This document shows positions 1-5,540 of a DNA stretch of 10,514 bases, piece by piece. The first letter of the stretch is position 1. Every line of letters begins with the position of its first letter. The stretch lies in the NCBI GenBank assembly GCA_049281195.1, contig JBAPRR010000047.1, positions 1 to 10,514 of the forward strand, in the 5' to 3' direction. The position numbers and the translations under genes were made by a program. Under the pieces are notes generated by a model. It was not told the origin of the DNA and did no database searches. It was given only the letters and a program-made list of their open reading frames with translations. This DNA is from JBAPRR01 sp049281195. Its GTDB lineage: Bacteria > Actinomycetota > Acidimicrobiia > Acidimicrobiales > CAVXTF01.

Positions 1-207
1 CCTCTCTATGTCGCCTCCCCACGGGGCGAAATCGACCACCACGATCTCTCCGGTGGTGGTGCTGCACTCGCTCATAGGGTCCGCTTGTGCCGTGCCTGGG
101 TGCCAGACGCTTCCCAGGATGCAGCACGAACCGATCAACGCGACGCAGAGGAGGGACTTATGAAACCCGCGACGCTGTCTGGGGGAGATTGCGTTCATTT
201 CGGTCAT
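1..207 (-). CDS. Secreted protein of unknown function, N-terminal part only (runs off the left edge)
   Basis: On the minus strand an ATG at 207-205 opens 69 codons without a stop to the window edge. The product starts MTEMNAISPRQRRGF, continues with a hydrophobic stretch (about residues 17-37, SLLCVALIGSCCILGSVW) and a signal-peptidase-like site TAQA|DP near residue 43. The mature part begins DPMSECSTTTGEIVVVDF, then APWGGDIER. This is a classic Sec signal peptide with basic n-region, followed by a Cys-containing mature start. The start lies 16 bases after the stop of the upstream toroid gene on the same strand, with GGTGG 7 bases before the ATG, so the two are probably one transcript under the cobalamin riboswitch. 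From memory, exported actinobacterial proteins with a similar VAVDF..WGG..xR beginning occur next to toroid proteins; I could not verify that, and the function is unknown. An ATG at 198 (Met4) is an alternative start. Confidence 0.75.
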   Translation of the reverse strand, partial: MTEMNAISPRQRRGFHKSLLCVALIGSCCILGSVWHPGTAQADPMSECSTTTGEIVVVDFAPWGGDIER

Positions 208-223
208 GAATCTGCCACCGCTT

Positions 224-1807
224 CTAAAGCGTTCTCCCGAGACCGGCCGCCATCCCCACCACCGGCTTGGCGAGCGCACGACCGCCCATAGAACCGAAAT
301 ACGAGGCGTCTCCGAAGTTGAAGATCCCACCGTCTGCAGCCACCAGCCAGTAGCCATTGCCGTCAGGAGTCGACGCCATCCCCACCACCGGCTTGGCGAG
401 CGCACGACCGCCCATAGAACCGAAATACGAGGCGTCTCCGAAGCCGAAAACGCCGCCGTCTGCCGCCACTAGCCAGTAGCCGTTGCCGTCGGGCGTGGAC
501 GCGATACCGACCACCGGCGCATTGAGCTTGTGGCCGGCCTCAGAACCGAAGTACCTGGCGTCGCCGAAGCTGAACACCCCGCCGTCCGATGCCACCTCCC
601 AGTAGCCGTTCCCGTCGGGCGTAGACGCGACCCCTACCACCGGTGCATTCAACCTGAGCCCGCGCATCGATCCGAGATACGAAGAGTTGCCGAAGCTGAA
701 GAGACCTCCGTCCGACGCGGCCTCCCGGTAACCGCGTCCCGAAGTTCCCCACGGGAACGAGAGTGCCTCGAGAGCGGGAACCGCTTGCTCAGTGGACAGG
801 GAGTTAGCGGGAGCTGGTGCGGGAGGGTAGTAGAAGGCTCCCGCACTCGTTCCTGAAGTGAACTGGAACGACAGCAAGGTCGATACCGGATTCGCCGAAC
901 CCTTTGAGAACGAGGCCGACGTGGGTGAGACGCCCATTGCCAGCAAGCCTTGAATCACCATGGATGTTGAGTCGGGGTCGGTTGGCGTTGCAGTGGCGTC
1001 AGGGGTGTAGCCCCAACCGCCATCTGATTGCTCGGTGTTCGAAAAGAACTCCAGGGCACTCGAAGAAACAGATGAGGTGAGCGCGTCCTGTGCGGCCAGA
1101 CCTTCCACGGCTAAGGAAGTCGAGTTGGTATCGGGACCCTCGAAGCTCGCAGGACTCGCACTACAACTGTCGTCGGCTATATCTGGGAGCGTCCATCCAC
1201 CATTAGGGCATTGCTGCGCGATGAGCCAGTCGACTGCTGATTCGGTCTGGCTGGTCCCACGTGTACCGGCCGCCGCCAACGCCGCTAATGCCAGACCCTG
1301 GTCGTAAGTGCCGGTGTACTCGTCGGTCAGCTGAGTCTCGGTTCCGAATGCACCTTCGTCTGGCCCGCTGGTCTGCTGTGTAGCAAGCAGGCGCGAAACC
1401 AGGTCCGTGGTCCCGAAACTCTCCGGGTTCACGCCGACCGCTTCGGCGTCGAAAATCAGAATCGCCAGTTGTCCCGGACCGTCCGCGCCCCCGACAGTGA
1501 CGTAGGCGTTCACGTGTAACTCCAGATACGAAACAGCTGCCTTGGCCAGGCTCAGGTCGTAGTTCGCGGCCGACAGTGCGAGCACGGCTTGTGACGTCGA
1601 AGAAAGGTCGGCATGGACGGATCCCGGCGCGGTGGGGATGAAACCTTCTGTGTTGAACTGGCTCACCAGCCACGCCGAGGCGGCTCGAGCCGGAAGCGTC
1701 TGCGGCAGGTCACCTCCTGATGGTGGGGTTGCAGCCGCGGCGCCCGCGATCAAGAGTGTCAAAAGCGCAGCAGATGCGATTGCAGACGCCAGACGGAGGA
1801 TCTTCAC
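224..1807 (-). CDS. Secreted alpha/alpha-toroid (prenyltransferase/squalene oxidase repeat) protein with C-terminal GYW repeats; probable cobalamin-related exported protein
   Basis: 527 residues, GTG start at 1807, TAG stop at 226-224. Residues 1-26 are a Sec signal peptide (MKILRLASAIASAALLTLL, then AGAAAA). Residues of about 35-350 carry alpha/alpha-toroid features: helical repeats and turn motifs such as QQCPNGGW (198-205) and SDGGWGY (W265), typical of prenyltransferase/squalene-oxidase repeats and of the intrinsic factor/transcobalamin fold. A Pro/Ala-rich linker (YYPPAPAPA) follows. Four tandem 42-residue repeats then run 359-400, 401-442, 443-484 and 485-527, each beginning GY and containing DGG-x-F-x-FG; the last breaks off after PVVGMA and ends AGLGRTL. 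No terpene-cyclase DxDD or other catalytic motif was recognised, so a binding role is more likely than catalysis. A cobalamin riboswitch lies upstream, which points to a B12-repressed role in cobalamin capture or uptake; that function is inferred. A ribosome site GGGAAG (1822-1817) sits 9 bases before GTG. The next exported protein follows after 16 bases. Confidence 0.87.
   Translation of the reverse strand: MKILRLASAIASAALLTLLIAGAAAATPPSGGDLPQTLPARAASAWLVSQFNTEGFIPTAPGSVHADLSSTSQAVLALSAANYDLSLAKAAVSYLELHVNAYVTVGGADGPGQLAILIFDAEAVGVNPESFGTTDLVSRLLATQQTSGPDEGAFGTETQLTDEYTGTYDQGLALAALAAAGTRGTSQTESAVDWLIAQQCPNGGWTLPDIADDSCSASPASFEGPDTNSTSLAVEGLAAQDALTSSVSSSALEFFSNTEQSDGGWGYTPDATATPTDPDSTSMVIQGLLAMGVSPTSASFSKGSANPVSTLLSFQFTSGTSAGAFYYPPAPAPANSLSTEQAVPALEALSFPWGTSGRGYREAASDGGLFSFGNSSYLGSMRGLRLNAPVVGVASTPDGNGYWEVASDGGVFSFGDARYFGSEAGHKLNAPVVGIASTPDGNGYWLVAADGGVFGFGDASYFGSMGGRALAKPVVGMASTPDGNGYWLVAADGGIFNFGDASYFGSMGGRALAKPVVGMAAGLGRTL
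227..733 (-). repeat. Four tandem 126-bp coding repeats (42-residue GYW units)
   Basis: Four consecutive 126-base units encode GY[WR]-x-x-A-x-DGG-x-F-x-FG-[DN]-x-x-Y-[FL]-GS, then a stretch ending PVVG-x-A-STPDGN. The two units nearest the C-terminus share an identical 70-base block (248-317 and 374-443, spaced exactly 126 bases), while the two N-terminal units differ at many positions. This points to recent duplication or gene conversion within the gene. The most C-terminal unit loses the STPDGN ending and runs straight to a stop. The repeat is known to me as an abundant element of secreted proteins in Acidimicrobiia, with no assigned function. Confidence 0.9.
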
Positions 1808-1816
1808 TTGTTCTCG

Positions 1817-1892
1817 CTTCCCGGGCCACGACCCGGAAGCGGCTCAACCGAGGAAGTCGAGTACAACCGAGCCCCGGTCCATGTGTCTCGAC
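1817..1892 (-). promoter_or_regulatory. Probable riboswitch expression platform: two hairpins, one enclosing the ribosome binding site
   Basis: Read on the minus strand, the leader between the B12 aptamer and the GTG start holds two potential hairpins. The distal one (1892-1856) pairs GTCGAG with CTCGAC, with an inner ACCG/CGGT stem around GGGCT. Its 5' side contains GGACC (1880-1876), which is complementary to GGTCC (1965-1961) in the aptamer's P5/L5 region and could give the loop contact seen in cobalamin riboswitches. The proximal one (1839-1817) pairs CTTC-CGGG with CCCG-GAAG around a six-base loop, with one bulged base. Its 3' strand contains the likely ribosome site GGGAAG. No T-run follows, so translational rather than transcriptional control is suggested. 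Pairings were found by eye, without energy calculation. Confidence 0.5.
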
Positions 1893-1907
1893 AGTAGGAG
1901 CTGATCA

Positions 1908-2015
1908 CAGGGCAGGTATCCCGGCTTGTAGACGCCTGGCGGCGTACTACCTACGGTTGCGGACCAGCGCCGGATTTCGACCGGCTTCCCCTACCTAGTG
2001 GTTACTTGTTGCGTC
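1908..2015 (-). promoter_or_regulatory. Cobalamin (B12) riboswitch aptamer
   Basis: The minus strand shows the ordered conserved blocks of a cobalamin aptamer. First GTAGGGGAA (1994-1986); then a P4 hairpin GCCGG-TCGAAAT-CCGGC (1985-1969), matching the GGTGxAAxxCC consensus; then GCGCTGGTCCGCAACCGTAG (1970-1951), matching GCxGxCCCGCxACxGT. Next is a short P6-like hairpin (ACGCC-GCCA-GGCGT with flanking GTAG/CTAC), and last a B12-box variant AGCCGGGATACCTGCC (1926-1911; consensus AGCCAGGAGACCTGCC). The compact layout between P5 and the B12 box suggests a short variant. The outer ends are approximate. It lies about 100 bases upstream of the toroid gene on the same strand. The family normally lowers expression of B12 transport or synthesis genes when cobalamin is plentiful. 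Confidence 0.88.
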
Positions 2016-2022
2016 AGACAAG

Positions 2023-2031
2023 ACGGTATCA
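2023..2031 (-). promoter_or_regulatory. Possible extended -10 promoter element for the B12-riboswitch operon
   Basis: On the minus strand TGATACCGT fits an extended -10 pattern (TG-n-TAnnnT). Transcription would start near 2016, just ahead of the aptamer. No good -35 hexamer is present at the usual distance, so this is a weak prediction based on position and motif only. Confidence 0.3.
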
Positions 2032-2060
2032 CGGCCTTCCGAATTCCTCCCCTCTCGTCG

Positions 2061-2066
2061 TATCGT
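2061..2066 (+). promoter_or_regulatory. Possible -10 element for a leaderless VOC-FUSC transcript
   Basis: TATCGT fits the actinobacterial TAnnnT -10 pattern and ends 6 bases before the ATG at 2073, where no ribosome site is visible. That arrangement is what a leaderless mRNA would show. There is no convincing -35. An upstream GTG at 1998 keeps the frame open, but its 25 extra residues (rich in Cys, Arg and Ser) do not look like part of the fold and would overlap the aptamer of the opposite operon. Confidence 0.3.
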
Positions 2067-2072
2067 GCCGGA

Positions 2073-2426
2073 ATGCCAAATGTGTGGTCCGGGGTGACGA
2101 TCGACTGCATGGATCCCGTTCTGGTGGCCCGGTTCTGGAGCGCTCTGCTCGATCGTGAACAGGGCCCATCGCAAGAGGGCTGGGTGTACTTAGGTCAGCG
2201 CGGTGACGCGCAGCCTCGGCTCGTATTTCAACCGGTGACAGAACCCAAAGAGGGCAAGGTTCGTATCCATCTCGATGTGACGGTCGACGAAATCGACCAA
2301 GCCATCGACCGGGTGATCACCTTGGGGGGACGACTCACGGACCAACGACACGACTACACCGAAGGAGTCGTCGTCGTGATGACCGATCCCGAAGATCACG
2401 AGTTCTGTCTCGTCCAGTACTACTGA
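2073..2426 (+). CDS. VOC (glyoxalase/bleomycin-resistance-like) family protein
   Basis: 117 residues from the ATG at 2073 (MPNVWSGVTIDCMDP). The opening TIDCMDPVLVARFWSALLD and the ending DPEDHEFCLVQYY are hallmarks of the single-domain Glyoxalase_6-type vicinal-oxygen-chelate fold: the first is the beta-alpha start, the second the strand carrying the DPxGxxFCL motif. The middle VRIHLDVTVDEIDQAIDRV matches the second half of the paired beta-alpha-beta-beta-beta modules. Length is normal for the subfamily. Members are small cytosolic proteins that may bind metal, drugs or small electrophiles; no substrate can be deduced here. The start at 2073 is preferred because homologous folds begin there and the upstream in-frame extension to 1998 lies in the promoter/riboswitch region. 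The stop overlaps the start of the FUSC gene by one base, so both are expected to be made from one message. Confidence 0.85.
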   Translation: MPNVWSGVTIDCMDPVLVARFWSALLDREQGPSQEGWVYLGQRGDAQPRLVFQPVTEPKEGKVRIHLDVTVDEIDQAIDRVITLGGRLTDQRHDYTEGVVVVMTDPEDHEFCLVQYY

Positions 2427-4750
2427 TGGCCGACAGTCGCTCGGGCCACGGCCTGTCGTCCGAGCCGTGGTTCCGGATGGGAGTCGACAGGCTCGCCGGA
2501 TCCGACCCCGGCTTCAACCGTTTGCTCATGGCGACGCGTGGTGCGTTCTCGATCGCTGTTGTCCTTCTTGCTGAGTGGATCATGGCCCACCTGGCCCATC
2601 CACTCGGACCTGGAACGTCGGCAATTCGACTGTCCGCGGCCAGCCTTGCGGCCGAGCGCCACGACGCGGTGGTGATCGTCTTGTTGCTCGGAGGTTTGGT
2701 CGGCCTGATGGGTGCCATGAATGCCAACGAGGGGACCATTCGCGGCCAGTTGGTGACGCTCGCATACATCGCCGTCACCATGACCGCAGCACTCTGTCTC
2801 GGCCTGGTGCTCGGCCCCCATCGGACAGTGGCGCTCATCGTGATGGTGGTGTTGATGGCAGGCGGAACATATTGCAGACGCTTCGGACCTCGGGGAGCGA
2901 TGAGCGCGGTGCTCCTCTTCACGGGCTACTTCATCGGGTTCTTTCTTTCACCGGCATTCACCACTTCCGCGGTCCCGCGGCTGATCGCTGTGGTGGCGGT
3001 AGCGGTGGGGGTGTCTGCCTTGGTGCGGTTGATTGCGTTTCGACCTTCGCCGACGCGCCGGCTCGCCCGGGCCTTACGGTCCTTCTCTGCGCGCTCGCGC
3101 CATCTGGTCAGCCTGGCGTCTGCGGCTTTCCGCGAGCCCACAACCAATAGCGCCCGGTCGATTCACCGCGAGCTCGTTCGGTTGGACGAATCGGCGTTGA
3201 TCATCGAAGGGGAACTGGCACAGGCCGACCTGCCTGTAGCCAGGGGATCAGCCTTTCGCCAGCATTTGTTCGACATCGAACTGGCCACCACGAATCTGGC
3301 CCGCTTCGCCCTGGCGCTGGCCGACGCCCAACTGGAGCCGGCATTCGTAGAGCCGGTACAGCGCGCACTCGACGCGCTGGCCACGAATGACCTGGGGGCG
3401 GCTCGCTCTTCCATCGTCGAGCTCCGTGACGCGCTCCGCGGTACCGACAACTTGAACCGCACCACCACCGTCGTCCTCTACCGCTTGATCGGCACCGTAG
3501 ACACCCTTGTCGAGCTGCATAGTCTTACTGTTGATCCGACCACTGAAGCGGAGCCGGATCCGGCGGCCGGCGAACCGTTCCAACCGGCGGTACACCTGCG
3601 CGCCGGATCACTTCTGGGCTCCGCGGAGGTAAGCATGGAAGCATCGTCTGCTACCGGCGGACGGTCCGGTCTGCGATTGCCGCTGTATGTAAGGGCGGCA
3701 CTACAGGTTGCTGTGGCTACCGGAGTGGCCATTGTCGCCGGGGACGCTCTGGACCCGCCCCGCTTCTACTGGGCGGTGATTGCCGCGTTGCTGGCCTTGA
3801 TGGGAACGAACACGTCAGGGGAACAGATCCGAAAGGCCATATCGCGCGTCGTCGGCACGCTCGCCGGAATCCTGGTAGGGGCTGGACTTGCGGAACTGGT
3901 CGGCCACCACAGCTTCTGGTCGGTCGTGATCGTGGTCGTCGCGCTGTTCGTAGGCATGTACATGTTGCGTGTGGAGTACGCGTTCATGGCCATGGCCATC
4001 ACGGTTTCGATTTCGCAGGTTTATCTGTCACTCGGCGAGTTCTCGACCGGGCTCCTCACCCAACGCCTGGTCGAGACGATGGTGGGCGCCGGTGCGGCAA
4101 TCGTCACTGTCTTACTGGTGGTTCCCCTTCGCACCGGTCGGGTGGTGACAGTGGCGGCAGCCCAGCTGGTCGAAACTCTGGAGCTTCTGGTCTCCCAGGC
4201 TGTGGACTGGGTGTCGGACTCTGTTTCGGCCGTTCCTGATCTCCGGTCTGCCGCGCGTCACGTTGACGCGGCATACCAGGCGCTGGTGCAGACCGCAGAG
4301 CCTTTGAGCGGGGTCCCATGGTCGGATCCCGATGTTTGGACGTCGCGCCTGCTCGCTGCGTCATCGGCGGCCCGTTTCTACGGCAGGAACGTGGTCATCG
4401 ACGCCGCGGCCATACCGAAGTCGTCGGCGCCACAAAGCATCGCTCAACCGTCTGAGCGGATCGCCACCGGATCCCGGGCCTTATTAGCTTCAGCGTCGGC
4501 GCTTCATGACCATCTCACGGGGACCGCGACGGCGAAGCCCTACGTCCGGTCTGCCTCGCTATTCGCAGACGAACCGACCGAGGGGGACGGACCAGGACAG
4601 TCGGCTCCGCCAAGACCGGATGCCCTCCTTGGTAGGGACCTCATGCTGCTCGACGGCGCGCTTGCAGCTATGGCGTCAGCCTCCGGTCAGCCTGTCACCG
4701 ACCTCGACACGACGGCCACGCATCGCAAGATGAACTTCAGGAGTTCCTGA
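2426..4750 (+). CDS. FUSC-family (fusaric-acid-resistance-like) integral membrane protein
   Basis: 774 residues, ATG overlapping the VOC stop (TGATG), consistent with translational coupling. Two hydrophobic blocks are visible, each with about six helices: roughly 39-57, 81-97, 110-130, 134-148, 157-176 and 185-204; then 424-439, 449-461, 475-491, 497-513, 517-533 and 551-566. Between them (about 207-410) is a soluble, mostly helical region, and another follows after 570. The second block has the FUSC_2 signature RVVGTLAGILVGAGL (474-488). This two-half layout is that of the FUSC/YccS/aromatic-acid-exporter group, which sits in the inner membrane and is linked to efflux of aromatic acids and other toxic organics. 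Substrate is unknown. Pairing with a VOC protein suggests, without proving, a shared role in coping with small toxic molecules. No membrane-fusion or outer-membrane partner is next to it, as expected for a Gram-positive lineage. Confidence 0.87.
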   Translation: MADSRSGHGLSSEPWFRMGVDRLAGSDPGFNRLLMATRGAFSIAVVLLAEWIMAHLAHPLGPGTSAIRLSAASLAAERHDAVVIVLLLGGLVGLMGAMNANEGTIRGQLVTLAYIAVTMTAALCLGLVLGPHRTVALIVMVVLMAGGTYCRRFGPRGAMSAVLLFTGYFIGFFLSPAFTTSAVPRLIAVVAVAVGVSALVRLIAFRPSPTRRLARALRSFSARSRHLVSLASAAFREPTTNSARSIHRELVRLDESALIIEGELAQADLPVARGSAFRQHLFDIELATTNLARFALALADAQLEPAFVEPVQRALDALATNDLGAARSSIVELRDALRGTDNLNRTTTVVLYRLIGTVDTLVELHSLTVDPTTEAEPDPAAGEPFQPAVHLRAGSLLGSAEVSMEASSATGGRSGLRLPLYVRAALQVAVATGVAIVAGDALDPPRFYWAVIAALLALMGTNTSGEQIRKAISRVVGTLAGILVGAGLAELVGHHSFWSVVIVVVALFVGMYMLRVEYAFMAMAITVSISQVYLSLGEFSTGLLTQRLVETMVGAGAAIVTVLLVVPLRTGRVVTVAAAQLVETLELLVSQAVDWVSDSVSAVPDLRSAARHVDAAYQALVQTAEPLSGVPWSDPDVWTSRLLAASSAARFYGRNVVIDAAAIPKSSAPQSIAQPSERIATGSRALLASASALHDHLTGTATAKPYVRSASLFADEPTEGDGPGQSAPPRPDALLGRDLMLLDGALAAMASASGQPVTDLDTTATHRKMNFRSS

Positions 4751-4910
4751 AGTAGGTCAATGTGAAGGTTTTTCCATGCGTCAGGGCGCTGGTCCTGATC
4801 TCCACCTTGTTAGAGGCATCTACGTCGTTGAAGCCGCTCGAGCTGATGTCGGAGAACGGTTCGTGATTGACGTTGACGAAGTTTCAGAAGTGACAGGAAC
4901 GGAGGCGCAA

Positions 4911-5459
4911 TCAGTACGGCGATCCCGGGGATACGTCGTCCAGGATCAGTCCCATTACGACTGCGTCCCACAGCTCTCCGTTGCGTCTGCGGTAGTGCCG
5001 GCGGAGCCGGCCCTCTTCTTCGAAACCGAACCTGGTGTAGAGGGCGATGGCCCTTTCGTTATGGGGCCACACCTGCAGAGCGACCTTGTAGCAGTCGTGG
5101 TCGCGCGCCCATCCGATCGCGCTTTCGAGCAGAAGGGTTCCCACGCCCTGCCCTCTCCAGTTCGAGTCGACCATCATCCCGATGTCCGCCACACCCCTGT
5201 CTGCCTGGACGCTGATATTCCCGATCACACGCCCGTCCGACTCGGCGAACAAGTGGATGCGCCGCTCGAGATCCATGTAACCCTCGAAACCCGCTCCGGC
5301 AGCCGCCCGGTCGACCGGACCCTCGCGCCCGATCCATTTCCCCTCAGAGGCCACCGCGTCGAACAGCGCGAACCAGGACTCGAAGTCGCTGGCATTGCCC
5401 TCTCTTATCCGGACTTCGGCGGTCACAGCGCCGACGGTACACGCCACGCCGTCGGGCAC
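4911..5459 (-). CDS. GNAT-family N-acetyltransferase
   Basis: 182 residues from a GTG at 5459, TGA stop at 4913-4911. The GNAT fold is clear. Strand/helix 1 covers VRIREGNASDFESWFALFD. Beta-4 is ADIGMMVD (91-98), followed by the acetyl-CoA pyrophosphate loop RGQGVG (102-107) and its helix. Motif B appears as KVALQVWPHNERAIALYTRFGF (125-146), with the usual Asn/Tyr pair, and a final strand is ELWDAVVMGLIL. The protein should transfer an acetyl group from acetyl-CoA to an amine; the acceptor cannot be told from sequence. The start is uncertain: GTG codons also occur at residues 5 and 12. The one at 5426 (VTAEVRIREG) sits closest to the fold, while the one at 5459 has GGTGGG just upstream. The gene is divergent from the DUF885 gene across 81 bases and convergent with the FUSC gene across 160 bases, in which no strong terminator hairpin was seen. 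Confidence 0.88.
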   Translation of the reverse strand: MPDGVACTVGAVTAEVRIREGNASDFESWFALFDAVASEGKWIGREGPVDRAAAGAGFEGYMDLERRIHLFAESDGRVIGNISVQADRGVADIGMMVDSNWRGQGVGTLLLESAIGWARDHDCYKVALQVWPHNERAIALYTRFGFEEEGRLRRHYRRRNGELWDAVVMGLILDDVSPGSPY

Positions 5460-5530
5460 GGACCCACCGGCCAGCGTGACAACATCGGATGACGGAACTC
5501 GCAGAACTCGCTACGACGAAGTCATCCGAA

Positions 5531-5535
5531 AGGAG
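5531..5535 (+). promoter_or_regulatory. Strong ribosome binding site fixing the DUF885 gene start
   Basis: AGGAG (within GAAAGGAG) lies 5 bases upstream of the GTG at 5541. This supports GTG 5541 over any ATG further in. Confidence 0.75.
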
Positions 5536-5540
5536 CAGTT

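Noticed and set aside
85..291. A 68-codon plus-strand frame at the left edge
   Set aside because: It overlaps, on the opposite strand, the signal-peptide coding start at 207 and the end of the toroid gene, and its Arg/Pro-rich product looks like a shadow.
1998..2072. N-terminal extension of the VOC protein from GTG 1998
   Set aside because: The 25 added residues are not part of the VOC fold, there is no ribosome site, and the stretch coincides with the promoter and aptamer of the opposite operon.
4781..4798. TCAGG...CCTGA inverted repeat downstream of the FUSC gene as a terminator
   Set aside because: Only 5 base pairs with an 8-base loop and no T-run on either strand; too weak to call.
4751..4910. 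Possible small gene between the FUSC and GNAT genes
   Set aside because: The only open plus-strand frame continues antisense through the GNAT gene and has no ribosome site or recognisable product; no clear alternative on the minus strand.
4776..5492. A 238-codon plus-strand reading frame covering the GNAT region
   Set aside because: It lies antisense to a clear GNAT acetyltransferase with recognisable motifs, shows no known domain, and its start has no ribosome site.
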